Positions 47,789-61,149 of a stretch of 64,000 nt of DNA are shown here, in pieces; the first letter of the stretch is position 1; each line of letters starts with the position of its first letter. Under the pieces are notes generated by a model. The model ran no database searches. It worked only from the letters and a program-made list of their open reading frames with translations, and was not told the DNA's origin. Position numbers and translations under genes: made by a program. The DNA comes from Clarkia xantiana subsp. parviflora (lineage: Eukaryota > Streptophyta > Magnoliopsida > Myrtales > Onagraceae), in assembly GCA_036873135.1 (NCBI GenBank), contig JAPTYO010000010.1, positions 3,510,634 to 3,574,633 on the forward strand. Direction: 5' to 3'.

Positions 47789-48483
47789 ATGGATCCTTCG
47801 TCTCTTAACAACCCTGAGCTCCAACGTCTAATTGCTGTAAGTCTTTGCTATTTCTTCTGTCAATCCTTCAACTGAGTTGCAAGTTAAACGAATGAAAATA
47901 ATAAAATAAAGATGTTGAGCTTCGTTCGTTCAATACTCCATGGATCAAGTTTGTATTCGGCTACGAAGTCACTGCAATACTTGTATTGTAGGATTTGATG
48001 ATTGATTCGACAGACTTGTTATTAATTGTAGATGCTTCTTTTTAGTAGTCGATTTTTGTTGTTCAGCATTGGGTTTAGTTAGTGGCAATCTGCTGCCCTT
48101 GTTAAAAATCTATACTTTGTGATTGAAGGTCTATCTAGTTGTTGCTGCATGGCCTTAACCGACAATCTGATCCTGAATTATTTATTTTTATTGATTGTTA
48201 GGGAATTAGAACTTGTTTTGTGCATTGAGGTTTATTTTAGGGTTTGATTGTTGTGAATTGTTATGATGATGATGATGATAATTGTGTGGTGCAGCAAGAG
48301 AAGGAGAGAGCAATGGTGAACGAGATGGTGGGGAAGCTAACTAGTACATGCTGGGACAAATGCATTACTGGTAGCCCAGGTAGCAAGTTCAGTTCAAGTG
48401 AGTCCAGTTGCCTTTCTAATTGTGCACAGCGTTACATGGATATGACCATTATCATCATGAAGCGTTTCCAGTCTATGCAGTAA
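47789..48483 (+). CDS. TIM8: Mitochondrial import inner membrane translocase subunit TIM8
   Basis: Two exons, 47789-47836 and 48295-48483, join in phase 0 to a 78-residue protein beginning MDPSSLNNPELQRLIA. It carries the twin CX3C motif of small Tim proteins, CWDKC at residues 35-39 and CLSNC at 55-59, with a 15-residue spacer (ITGSPGSKFSSSESS) typical of Tim8. Two amphipathic helices flank the loops. These proteins act as hexameric chaperones (Tim8-Tim13) in the intermembrane space, carrying hydrophobic precursors to the TIM22 or TIM23 complexes. Their cysteines are oxidised by Mia40/Erv1. Length is the same as plant orthologues, and nothing looks damaged. Confidence 0.96.
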
Positions 48484-50902
48484 GTAGTATTAGTTACTAT
48501 TTGCTACTTACCCATACATACATTATTCAGATTGATTGATTGGGTTTACCATCACTCACTCTTCTTTTGTTTAGTAATCCAATTCTTGGAATGACTTTTG
48601 GATTATTGAATTACTTCTTCATGTTAGTATCTGTTTTTCTCCCATTCATAATCATTCCTAATCCTAATTATATATGTTTTGCACTTCGTTAAAACTTAAA
48701 ACCCTTTATATGCTCTGTCTGGCTCATCTCTTCAACTTATAATAACTCTAATCTATCTATATCTGACCAATGAGTATCCAATTTTGGCTAGATCTCATAA
48801 CTGGATTTGATTAAATAACTTAAATTCCTAATCTCTCAATTTGCAAGCCAACATGGTGACACCAATGTTGACCCTAACTATTCCAGGGTTGCCTAACTTA
48901 CACCAAATCGGGTTTGGTTAAATGGACTGCCATGAAGGGAGCCCAATTGGCCTATAGTGACGTGTACTAGACCCACTAACAAATTGGGCATATGATTCGA
49001 CTTGAACTAATGCTCAATTTTTCCCCCTATAGTAGGAGTAAAGGCTTCCCCAGAGAAATGTTTCTTATCCAACATGGTTATCTGACAAGATATTGAGAAA
49101 TTATTGAAAACTTCACAATATGCAAGTTATGCTATATAAACAACTCTTGCACTAGTAAATGTTTAGTTTGGTCTAGAAGGTGTAAATGTTTAGTTTGGTC
49201 TAGAAGGTTCCTGCATGTATTTTGGATGATGCATATTATTGTTCCAGTATTAGTCCACTGGTAATTGTGTTGTAATCTTAACGATGTTTGAACATTCAAA
49301 GATCATTACAATTATACATAAGACATTGTGGCATGCAAGATGGAAAATGTGAAATAATAATCGCTGAAAGATGGATAAACAGATAAGTCTATAAATTTCC
49401 TTGCATATGGCTGATTCATTGACAATTTGATCACAATGAAGACAAATAGTCCTGACATTGTGTAGATAGTGAGATAGTCCTACTTTATTTTTCCAGTGAT
49501 CACATCATAATGTTCATATTTGATCAATATGCTTGATTTGAATACACATGTGTTTATTATATTAGAATTATCTATGACATTCACTACGAATTCTGAAATG
49601 TATGTCATGTTAACTGATGAATAGCTCTCTTACATGAGTGATCGCCTCCGTGTCTTAGGGATGTTATGTCTCCCTAACGAGTAGGGATGAGATATGACTT
49701 TCTGCTTAAAACCGTCAAGTAGTTGATTATAGAACTAACTGCTCGAATTCATAAGTCACTTGATGGCATGCGGTTATCAAATTTTTAAGGTTTAACAGAT
49801 CTTTTGGTCCATGATGTTTGACCACTTTTGGGTTTTAAAGCTTCGGTCCGATCACCTCGTCTTGGGCTTAAGTTGTGAAAATTCAAGTTATGCTCCAATT
49901 ACGTGACATATCATCTCCAACTGGAATTTCCACCACGTCATGATTCCAAACCCAAGTCGGTAATTTCGCTTTCGTAACCGCATGCGCTACACTGAATAAA
50001 GTATCATTTTCGTGTTACGATTTTATAATTTACTAATGAGTATCCTTTGGAGCACATGGTATAATAATCGTAGTAGAAAAAGGAAGTGGCTCATCCCTAG
50101 ATAGAACCTTAGAATAATATTACTACGAATGAAATAGGGAGGGATGTGTTAAGTAAGAAGATTAATTAGTTGATTTAGACCGCATCCACTCCCTATTTAT
50201 CTTTTCTTAACCACTAAATAGGAAGGCAAAGTACAACAAGCCACTGAATTCAACTTGCTCAATGAGGCAAATGCTAGGGATTACGACAGATCATGTTTTT
50301 GCTATTATGAAAAACAAGAAGAAGAATATATAAATGAAATATGATAAGTTTATGCTCACGCACGATGCACGTGACACTTGATGTTGCTATTGTGCATGCT
50401 AAATATATTAGCCAAATCAGTGGTGATCAAATAATTATCCGAATGGAACCGAAACTACTCGGTACAGTCCTTTAGAAAAAGTTCCGAGTAGCATAATTTA
50501 CTAACCTGTAAATTCGGTTTCACTTCCAAAATTGTTGTACATGTTTATTAATAACTTATTATATTTTAGATGACATTGATTTACTATAGAATGTGAGTTC
50601 TACTATACATGTGTTACTTAAAAGAGAATCTTAGCTACGTAATATTGTACTTTCATATCGTGATATATAAGATTTGTATTTATGAAAATAAGTTTATAAA
50701 CTTATGTTTTGGAATGGGAAAGAGGGAAAAAAAAAAAAAAAAAAAAAGTGATAGGTTTCAGATGGATACTTAGAAGTTAGAACTAACATATTTCAACTGA
50801 CTTCGAGTAGGTTCCACTCTATTTATGACATGAAAAATTCTATCTAGGAGAAATTAAAAACTGGAATACATAAAATATGTTACAAATATATATACTTAAA
50901 GA

Positions 50903-51314
50903 ATCCACAATGATATTACGTAAAAATTACGTAAATGTGGACCCTACATGTTTATTTAAGTAAAATTACAAAAACTATCTACAATGATTTTATATAACAT
51001 TCATTAAAGATGAGATCCACACGTAAATTTTTGTTTTTACATAAAGCATTCCTTAAAGTTAAATATAAGGAATGCTCTATGTATTACTTAACCAATTTTT
51101 TATTATAAATTAATTCATTTTATAATTAATGCAAATATTTTATTGGTAGTTGTTAGAAAATTTAATAATAAAATATATTTAAGGAATATGTTTAAGTAAT
51201 ACGGAGAAAATATTTTTTACATGTGTCTTAATTTTACGTATTACTTAAAGTGTACATAAATATCTACATGGCAATTTTGAATAATACAATTTATGTAAAA
51301 CCACTGTAGATGCT
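50903..51314. repeat. AT-rich inverted-repeat (MITE-like) element
   Basis: The left end ATCCACAATGATATTACGT is an imperfect inverse of the right end TTATGTAAAACCACTGTAG. The inner AGCATTCCTTAAAGTTAAAT, followed by AAGGAATGCT, matches the centre of the element at 8646-9585. Non-coding. Limits are approximate. Confidence 0.55.
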
Positions 51315-52094
51315 CAATACGAAAATTACAGGATATTTTAAACCGATTATTCATATTACAAGAGCTAATGAATTATGAGAAATGGCGAGGATAAAGGGTC
51401 AAAAGGAAAAGGAATTGGAGGAAACATATTGAGAAATTGCTAAATTAAATACGTCATAAAAATATTTTATATAAATAATTTTGGTTAATACATAATTATA
51501 TTCCAATAATTTATTATAAGTAATTCATACCACTTTTTTCTTAATAAAATTAATTTTTTCTATAAATTTTTTTCATATATAAATATAATACAAATGTTAC
51601 TAGTTTTATTTATTTATTTACGTATTAGACATGGTAAACTCTAAAAGGAAAATGTCCATTTTTTTTGGGGTTCACCATGCCCCTAAAATTCACCATATCT
51701 AATAGATTTTTAGAAAGAAAAAAAATAGTGACATTTTATTATATTTATATATGATTTTTTTATAAAAGAAATTAGTTTTATTAGAAAAAAAAAGTGTAAA
51801 AATTAATTATGAAAAAATAGTGAATTATTTATTTAAAGTATATTTATAATGTATTTTTTATTTATTGATTAATCTTTACATTGAGTTGACGGATTAATCC
51901 AATTAATAATTTCTCGAATGAATTGGGCACGGAGACACAATTTTGGTCAACTTGTCAAAACCATTCCTAATTTGGGTAAAGATATGATGTCTGAGATGGT
52001 GAAATCTCCACCGTCCAATTTAAGCTGCAGAAGCTAGAAAGGATTACACATGCGATTCCACAAATAGTACTAAAGCATCAGAATAAATAACAGG

Positions 52095-52672
52095 TTTTTT
52101 TTTCTAACAACTTGGACAACTTTTAGATATTGGTTTTTTTTTTTTTTTCTAGTTTTGATATTACATGTTTGATAAATTTTGGCTTTTTGACTATCTGTTA
52201 GTAGACAGTTAGTTTGACCATTAAATAGTCACGTGTCTTGCAGATTCTAGGCTCAATGACTAGGTCAATTTAGTCCTAGGGTCCAATTGACCAATTGGAC
52301 CCTAATGTTAAATTCAACTAGTCATGGTCCGACCCATGGCTAGGTCAATCTAGTCATAAGTTGCGGTTAATAATGTTTAAGGGCTAAATTTTAAAAATAA
52401 ATTTGAGGACTAAACTGAACAAAATAAAAATAAAAAGTTGGGACAATAATTTTTAGGACTAAACCGAACAAAATAAAAATTTGGGTCTAGGCATGTGCAA
52501 GTCAGGTGATTATTTAACGGTTAAACCGACGGTCAACTAACAAATGGACCAAAAGCCAAAAGTTGTCAAACGTATGGTACAAAAACTAGGCAAAAAAAAT
52601 AAAAAAAAGACGTTGGACCAAAACCTAAAAGTTGTCAAAGATGTTAAACCAAAAGATCTATTAACCCTAAAT
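52095..52672. repeat. Decayed member of the 24664-type MITE family
   Basis: The right part reads GTTAAACCAAAAGATCTATT followed by AACCC, nearly the inverse of the left end of the element at 24664. The left arm has GATAAATTTTGG and TAGTCACGTGTC in inverted relation to GTGCAAGTCAGGTGAT on the right. Central TCAATTTAGTCCTAGGGTCC blocks resemble those at 23580-23700 and 46450. No clean target duplication was found. Confidence 0.55.
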
Positions 52673-53318
52673 TAATTATATTCCTTAAAATTACAACATT
52701 GATATTTATGTATAATTTAAATAACATTTAAAGTTAAGATATACATAAACAATATTATTCTCTAATAGTTTTACTAAACTATATTTTTCAAATATATTTT
52801 ATTGTTAAAATTTTCAAAAACTATCAATAAGCTATTAACAATAATTATAGAATGATTAATTTGGAATTAAACAATGATTAATGTAAAAACTGTTGAATCC
52901 ACTTTTAATAAATATTATGTAAAACTATTATAGTATATATATTTTTATATATTTTATATATAACATTTTAGACTCACATTTAAGTAATACTATATAAAAA
53001 CTATTGTGTAGCTCTTAACACTTAAAACAATAAAGGATCTTGTGTTGTTTCCTCGCAATTTAATTTTGCTGGCGAAATATTTTATTTTAATTTACTAATG
53101 AAAAAGGCATGCCGATATAGTTCCTGAATTTTCAGTAGTAATATGATAGCTTGGTCAGTAACATGATATCCGAATTACGAACACGATGATAAAGTTAATG
53201 TGTAAGTCTAATTCTTAATATATTTTTTAAAATGATTCTATTTTTAAATAATTGTTTACTTTTTAGAGTTTCTCAGTTCTACTTGAATGATTCACACACA
53301 AATATATATTTATATATA

Positions 53319-53347
53319 CTAGTTATTAACGCGTGCGTTGTACGCGT
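53319..53347 (-). other. Possible Helitron 3' terminus
   Basis: On the minus strand a short hairpin (ACGCGT, 7-nt loop, ACGCGT) is followed a few bases later by CTAG and then T. Helitrons end in a small GC-rich hairpin and CTRR and insert before T. The element body would extend to higher coordinates. No 5' TC terminus or Rep/helicase sequence was found, so this is only a candidate. Confidence 0.3.
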
Positions 53348-55026
53348 ATCGGTTGTCTAATTTTCAAAATACACAATTTATCTTAAGTTTTTTAATATAA
53401 TAATATTTAGTTAATACATGGTCAAGTTAATGAGTTGCGAGAAATGAATATGTATGATAAAAAAGAACGACACAATATAATTCAAAATGAGAAAAATATA
53501 AGAGGTTAATTAGGTACAAAATTAACTATTGTTTCAGTTACAGTACTAAATTAGCCTTACAAGTATGCATATTTACGGTTAGAACTAATACTGAGTTGGA
53601 TTGCGAATGACGTGGGTTATTAACGACAAAGTTGTATCTAACTCATCAACTTGAGGAGTGAAGATTGTAAACCAGTACTTAACTACTTAGAGTCATCGGT
53701 GAAGTAGTTTAACCTATACAAACGTAACTATATAATTTCCTTGCAATTTTATACCATAATACCAACAAAAATTGATTTAATGCTAAATGAAATTCAATTC
53801 ATTAAAATATAAAGTTTATACTTAACTTTATGTCAATTACTTATTTAACTACTAATTAGGTTGTACACAATTTGTTTGAACTTATAGGCGGAATTACTAA
53901 ATTAATAGCTCGAGACCCTAACTGTTGGACGATGAGTAATTTATCTGTAAGGTCAAATTTCAAGAACTGTGGTTGACCCATATTTTGACACTTTATATGA
54001 TTTGACAATTGACTGATATATGTGATACAAAAAATCTCAACATGTACTCGAAGTTTGCACGAGTTGAGTACATATCCTACTTTCAAGGTGACTTAAATTT
54101 ATAGGTATATTGTATTAAGAAGTTAATGATAATTTATGTAGGATATCAATTAAGCGACATTAACTAAAAAAATTAATATAATTTAACTAATGAAAATTTT
54201 AGTAATTCTCAAATATAGTAGGGACTAAATCATCAATTTTTTAAATCACAAATGTCAGAAGTTTCACTACAAGAATTTTGGTCTACTACGACGATTTCTA
54301 TTGTGACGACATCGTATCCTCGCTACAGATCGTGTCTATTGCGACGATATACACTTTTGTCGCATACAATGTAGAAATGACTAGAACATCATCACAATAT
54401 CCAATCGCGACGACGGGTCATCACAATAAAAAAAATGTTGCGACAATAACAAATCTATTGTGAGGACCGCGTATCCTTGCAATAAAATGAGTTTATTGCG
54501 AGAATGTGTAATATCCTTTTGCGACGAATGCTTCTCGCAATACAAATTTCTCACCACAATTTCAGCACAATATTTTCGTGTGAACCAATTACGACGACAT
54601 GTAATCTATTGTGATGAACGCATGTCGTCGCAATAGAGTAGATTTATTGTTAGGATATGGAATATCCAATCGCGACGACTTTTTCTCGCAATAACAATTT
54701 TCCCACAAAATATTTGGCGTCAATTATCTATAGGAAAACAATTGTGACGTCGTCAAATCTATTAGTAGGATTTCATCGTAGTAAAATAGATTTATTGCGA
54801 GGATATGTGTAATATACAATTGTGATGACGTCAAATCTAAGGATATGACCGCATATTGTCACAATATAATTAGTTTATTGCAAGAAAGTGCAATATCCGG
54901 TTGTGACAACTGTTTCTCGCAATAACAAAACTCGCAAAAAAAAAAAAAATCCACCAACTTTTTTGGGAAACCAACTGCGAAAACATGAAATCTATTACGA
55001 TGAATGTATATCTATATCCTCACAAT

Positions 55027-55950
55027 CAGGCCTGGTTTAGGGGGTATCAAAAGCCGTTGCTTTAGGCCTCCAATCCCTAGATGCTCCCTATCATATTATG
55101 TAAATAAAAAAATAAATAAAAAAACAAAGAAAAAAACAAAACTTGCTATTAATCAACTCTTTAAACTTGCTATAATTAGTTTTAGCATTTAATAGTCAAT
55201 TTTTTAAGAATTTATAGGCCAAACAATCTTTAAACATTTTGTGGTAAAAAATTATTTAAATATCCTCATTTATTACTTCGTTTTCTCGACTAATTCAAAC
55301 ATGATTTTTGGTTTCCATCACTATTTGATTAGTTTGCAAGTCATATCATTAAAAAAAAAATTACAATGACTCTTAGCTTATTTATATATGTCTAAAAAAG
55401 TTGTTTTTTTTTTTGTTATTATAGAATTTTTTTTTACATTTGAATGATTTCAAACCTTTCTTTTAGTAATATATATATATATTCAAGTGCTTTTAATTTT
55501 TCACTATTAATAAACACACTAAAACATTTTTATACCCAATGTAATGAAAATTTTCAAAATAAAATAAAATAAATTTAAGTATTGTATCCTTACATCTTTT
55601 ATCTTTTATGTTTCATTTTTATCATAATGTTTTTATTGGATTTATAATAATTATTTAATGCGTATCAAAACTATTGTTCGTTGCTCTTTAATTGAAATAT
55701 GTTTTCGAAATTAGTAGTGGCAATAATTTATCGGGTATAGTGCCTCAATATTAAATATATTAGTTAATGATATCAATATAACTATAAATATGAATTACAA
55801 TTAAAAAAAAAAGTTAAAAAAAAAACTAACGATTAATTTCACTTAAATTTTTCATGGATATAAATTTTAAATAATTCACATTAAATAAATTTAAAAAAGG
55901 CCACTAGTTAAATTTCGCTTTAGGCCTCAAAAGCTGTTGGGACGGCTCTG
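55027..55950. mobile_element. hAT-type non-autonomous element nested in the CACTA element, 924 bp
   Basis: It starts CAGGCCTGGTTTAGGGGG and ends GCTGTTGGGACGGCTCTG. Near each end there is a TTTAGGCCTC block in inverted orientation. An exact 8-bp duplication CTCACAAT flanks it at 55019-55026 and 55951-55958, so it inserted after the CACTA element had formed. The interior is AT-rich with no ORF of note. Confidence 0.85.
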
Positions 55951-57901
55951 CTCACAATAGATTATGTTTATTGTGATGATTTGTACTATTCTGTTGCGAT
56001 TTCCCACCAAAATGTAGAAGCTAATTTTTATTGGAAAAGAATGCGTCTACTATAAATATATTATCAGGGTCGCATACTCTCGCAATAAAATGTGTTTATT
56101 GTGATGATGTGTAATGTCAATTGCGACTAATGATTCTAGCAATAACAATTTTTGCAAAAAAAAATTGGCGCCAACTTCTATGGGAAACCAATTACAAAAA
56201 TATGTAATCGATTGTGATGACCACATATCCCCCAATATAGTGAATTTATTGCGATGATGTGTAATATCGAATCACAACGACTTCTTTTCGAAATTAATTA
56301 TATTTTAAGATATTTTCATATATTTCTATTTATAAAGTTTTATAATTTGTTTGAAAATCGGTAAAATTTGTTAATTTTGCATCAAAATTCAAATAAATTT
56401 AAACTTTGAAATCTAAACCCTAGACCATAAACATAAGTCTCTAAAACCCTTTGAAACCTTAAATTCTAAAATATAATATAATGAAAATAAATACCTAAAA
56501 CTTTAAACTCTAAACTTTAAAACATTAATAATATTCTAAACACAAAACTGTAAACTCTTCGCCATGAACATTAACTCTTAAATTCTAAACCCCAAAATCT
56601 TAAACTTTAAACAATAATATCATAAATATCAAACACTAAACCCTACACTCTAAACCTTATAATCTTAAACTCTAAACCTGGAAACCTTAATTCTTAAACT
56701 CTAAACCTTAAAAACTTAAGACTAGTATTGAACTTATTTTTAATATGACTAATATGTCTGATAATAACACATTTTCTATTTTCTAGAAATCGGAAAAAAT
56801 AGGTAAAAAATTTAAAAACAATTTTATTTATTTTTCAAACTTGTTTATTAAATACTCAAATTTATTTCAAATAAGCAAAAAAAAAAAAAGGTGGGTTAAA
56901 TATGCACATCTCTATTGGTCAAAAAAAAAAATATCACATCTCAACTTTGAGTGGTGTGCAAGGTTATGCACGAAAGTTAAATTCAGTATCAAACGTGGTG
57001 TTATTAATGTAATTCAATTTCGCAAATTTAGTTTTTTAGTTTGTCATTATTTTTATGTGTATTTGTTCTATTAATTAAATGGTCACGTGATCAAAACATA
57101 ATTCCCTCAATCGCGAGGTCTCGTGAGTGTACATCAGCATATTGTATATATAATATAATAATTTATTTAAATAGATATAATAAAAATATTTAAAATTTAA
57201 AAATACAACACATGTTAATTTAAATATAATTTCAGAAATTACGCTAAAATCTCCATAGTTAAATTATCTTTAGAATAATTTATTGTACGTGCAATAGATG
57301 TATTTAATTGAGTTGCAAAAAAAATAAATTTATTTGTTACCAAAAAAATTAAATCATATCTAATTACTTGCACTGTATTTAATGTTACCAAAAAGAATAA
57401 ATGAACATTTAATTACTTAGAATATATATATTTAATTTAATTGGTAATAAAATTATTTAATAACTTTCTATATTAATTGGCCAAAATTTACTTTCTTATT
57501 TAATAAAATATACTATTTAGGGAATGAATTAACTTTTTATGGTTTATTTCCCTAAAATTCTTCTTCTCCACTCTCTCTATTCCGTGAAAAAGATTTATAT
57601 TCGAGAACTTTCTTCTACACTATCCATTTCGTTATCGTTCCGCCGTCCCCTCTACTCGTCATGTTTGCTTCCGTCCAGCCAAGACACATCACGGAGACTA
57701 GCGTTGAAGAAAGCACACTAAGGTATTGGAGAATTTTCTAATATAGATGAATGGTTGTGAATTAGTGATTACATCAGCCGCATGTTTAAATTAAGAATCA
57801 CACCCATTAAAGTTCGGTATTTACAACTTGAATTAAAACTCAAATAAACAAGTGATTTGATATGTAGAACTAATTGAATACCTTTGTAGTTGTTGGTTTA
57901 G

Positions 57902-58031
57902 GTCAGAGGAAGTCATTAAGCTGCAGGACAAGAAAATAGAGTGATTCGTGGAAGAGAGGGAGAAGTTGATCAAAGAACGGGATGAGAAAATGGCTGCAAT
58001 GAAGAAGAGGCACGGAGATGAGAAAGTTTAG
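57902..58031 (+). pseudogene. Coiled-coil coding remnant within the CACTA element
   Basis: After a TTTAG acceptor the sequence reads SEEVIKLQDKKIE, a stop, then FVEEREKLIKERDEKMAAMK and KRHGDEKV, a stop. The charged heptad-like pattern is typical of the C-terminal coiled coil of CACTA second-gene (TnpA-like) products or of a captured host exon. It is too short to assign. One internal stop shows that it is no longer coding in this frame. Confidence 0.45.
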
Positions 58032-59343
58032 CTGGAGAGTTCAACAACGGTTTGGCTGTAGAGCTCTAAATCCAGTTCCGTTCTTGTCTGTTGTATGGAA
58101 CAGATATGAACCTCAAATCCGGTTCTAATAGATAGTTTTGTAGAATTATGGAAATGCATATTGATGGGTTTTAATTATGTTTAGTATTTAGTTTGTATTT
58201 GTATTCTAGACTTTATAATATTTCATTGTGATTTTTTTTTTTTAAATATTGATCAATTTTATCTGGTAGGTATTTTTTATATTATTTTTTATGCAATAAA
58301 AAATAAATTAATCAATAATTTATAGCGATTGTCGCAATCGCAGTAGTTTTAAATGTTAAATTCGTCGCAATAAAAAATAATAATAAAATTATAATATTCA
58401 CGTAATAAGTATATATAACGATAATATCTATGTCATCGCAATAAGGTTATCTAATCATCGCAATATGGTGACAAATTGCGACAAATATCTTAAATTACGG
58501 CACTTCATAATTACTAAATCATCGCAAAAAGTGTACGTACTGCGACAAAAAAATTAAATTTGTCATGGCAGTAGCGTAATCAAATCATCACAATAGATAT
58601 ATCAATTGCGACAATTAATATCACAAATGTGTTGACAATAGTCATCGCAATAGAGTATAATATATTGCGATGACAGCTCATTTTGTCGCAATAGGGATCT
58701 ATTGCTAGGGGTCTATAGTGACGAGGCTATTGTGACGATTTGTCGTCGCAATGTACTTATAGTGACGATTTTAGGGGTTTTTGCGACGATTTTGATCATC
58801 GCAATAATCATTAATTCTCGTAGTGTTTATACTTGAATTCGCCATAACTATCTATTCAGTTACTAATAAGGATATACCTAATATGATTGAATTTACAAAC
58901 ACAAGAACTAAATTAATAATTCAAGCCATTAAGTATTAAAGATTAAGTAACATGTTATATGTAAATTAGTAAAACTTGAAGAACCATATTTGATTTATAT
59001 CTTGATGTGTTATTGTATGAATTGACAAGTGACTGATTTATGTGATAAAAAAAGTCAATAGGAGGAACATCCCGAAATCTGGGATATGGTGAATAGAAAA
59101 ATGCATGCACCCGACATTTTAACATACTGAATGCATATCATATGTCAATGCTGACTCTAATTGATAAGTATATTAGATTTAGAAGTTAATAGTAACTACG
59201 GTGACCTGTCAATTAAGCGAGCTTAAAAATAAAAATAATCAAATTTAACTAAATGATTTTTTAGTAATACTAAAGATAAAAATATATGGGTCTTAGAGAT
59301 AATAATGACAAAATCACCAATTTTATAAAAATATGGAAACTAA

Positions 59344-59345
<2 letters not shown>

Positions 59346-59388
<43 letters not shown>
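59346..59388 (+). repeat. AAT microsatellite
   Basis: About 14 perfect AAT/TAA triplets run in a row. It translates as poly-Asn in one frame, which produces a spurious short ORF. Confidence 0.95.
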
Positions 59389-59391
<3 letters not shown>

Positions 59392-60016
59392 TGTTCAAAA
59401 GGTACCTATTGGGGGTGAGGACAACCCTCACATTTTATATTGGTATAAAGATATGAGAAGTTTGTTACTTTCATATTTACTTAAAAATCTTGTACGTTTG
59501 ATCACTAGTTTAACACAATATATCATGCACGAAAACTTGAGTGTGTTGTGATCGGTAAGTTTAACGTTCAAGCTAGCTAGCTATATATATATAATAAATA
59601 AATTTAAAAGCTAAATGAAACTCGCTTTTTCTAGTTAATGTACTACTTGAAAATGACTTCGAATGATGAATCCAGCTGCTGTGATAATTCGTGGAAAGTA
59701 TAGTCGACATAATTAAGGATAATGTAATCTTCTTTCTCACAAATATAGAAACCAAAACAACTTGGCATTTAATGGTTCATACCATCGATATATCATCATG
59801 ATTTTGAAATTCCCGTCGTAACGTACACCAATGATTAATTTATAATGCCTATTTCTATACAAAATAATAGTTGAAATAAATCGAGAAAGTATTACATGAA
59901 TTAAGTCAATCACCTCATCTATAGATCAAGTCAATAAAAATTCAATAACTCCATATTAATACAATATATATTGAAAACAAGAAGTATAATAGTAAAACTT
60001 TATCATTATTATCATC

Positions 60017-60124
60017 CTTATTAGGTATGTTAATTTATTGTTATTCTTAGTTATTCTTTCATATTACAAATAAATTATATGAAAGAATAACTAAGAATAA
60101 TAATAGATTAACATACCTAATAAG
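60017..60124. repeat. Near-perfect 48-bp inverted repeat with 12-nt loop
   Basis: Arms 60017-60064 and 60077-60124 start CTTATTAGGTATGTTAA and are complementary except at two positions. The 12-nt spacer is TACAAATAAATT-like. It is the shape of a very short MITE or of a small-RNA precursor. No target duplication was evident. Confidence 0.85.
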
Positions 60125-61149
60125 AAAAATTATAAGTGATTTTGATATTTACACTAATTTAATCACAATCCGAGAAGTGTCTCTCATTTGCTATCTGGGG
60201 TCCCCCTGTCTTATAGAGTTTTAGAAGAAAATCACAAAATTATCGGATAATTGTCAATATTGATCAGGAACTTTTTTTTATTTGTCAATATGTGACTAAC
60301 TAATATTTTACAGCTGTACGATAATTTTTTTGGCTTTCTTCTAAAAACCTATGAGGTAGGATGAACCCTAGAGGACAAATAAGACAATTATCGAATTATT
60401 ATTAAATTAATGATTACATTGTTGTAAAATATTGTTAGAGAAATTTTCATAGATAAATAATTTATTTTCAATATATGCATGGAAGAAAACTAAGAGTATC
60501 AATAAATTAAACATTCATATTAAGAATGATAAGAATTTCATTATTATATATGATATATTTTCAATGCTTATTGTATTAATAATGAGTTGTTACATTTTAA
60601 TTGATTAGTCTATATAGATGAGAATGCGGACTTAGTTCATGAAATAATTTCTTATCGTTTGTTGTATTGAAATTAGTTAGGTACATCTCTCTTACCATAT
60701 ATATGCATATGAATAGAATCAGTAAATTCCAGATTCCTGGAGAAATGATGAAAAGTAAGTGGAGGCCAAGAAGAGTCGTAGTACTAAAACATGCATGAGT
60801 TGTAAGCCTTAAAAACCAGTTGGTGGGTGACACATCGGATATGAATCATCTGGGGGCCCCACCGCCTCAATTTCGTAATCCTAGGGTTTCAAGTTTCAAC
60901 TCAAGTCCACAAATATCTGCCTAGCTAGCTATTAGCTACAGAATTTATACATCAAAATCAAATATCTCTTCTAATTTCTATTTTAAATTTTTATTATTTT
61001 TAAGAAAGAAGTTACTCGTCTCTCTTAGATAATGTTGAACAAATCATTAATTCCCTTTGTAGGATTGGGTAATTGTACTGTACATGTTAACAAATAATTA
61101 TTGGGTTGAATTAATTAAGGCCAAAGAACTGGTATAGATGTGTGTTATA

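Larger units (their letters stand above)
48484..54264. other. Long gene-free region between TIM8 and the second CACTA element
   Basis: I see no supported gene in 5.8 kb. Contents: the TIM8 3' UTR; a 27-bp tandem duplication (GTAAATGTTTAGTTTGGTCT...) at 49157-49208; a fragment of the Mutator-like MITE family at 49785-49860; an AT-rich MITE at 50903-51314; another decayed MITE at 52095-52672; a possible Helitron end at 53319-53347. The rest is AT-rich without codon structure. Confidence 0.7.
54265..58825. mobile_element. Non-autonomous CACTA transposon, 4.6 kb
   Basis: The termini are CACTACAAGAATTTTGG on the left and TTAATTCTCGTAGTG on the right, inverted copies with the CACTA hallmark. The flanks show the 3-bp duplication TTT (54262-54264 and 58826-58828). 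Both ends carry dense subterminal repeats of the type GCGACGA, TTGCGA and TCGCAATA. There is no TNP2 frame. A coding remnant lies near 57900 and a hAT-type element is nested at 55027-55950. Mobilisation would need a transposase from elsewhere; its terminal wording differs from the element at 39025, so that TNP2 is not an obvious partner. Confidence 0.9.

Noticed and set aside
57539..57721. 60-codon ORF as a host gene
   Set aside because: It lies inside a CACTA element, is rich in Ser and Leu without domain, and has no support beyond an open frame.
59333..59551. ORF with poly-Asn
   Set aside because: It is created by the AAT microsatellite and has no other support.
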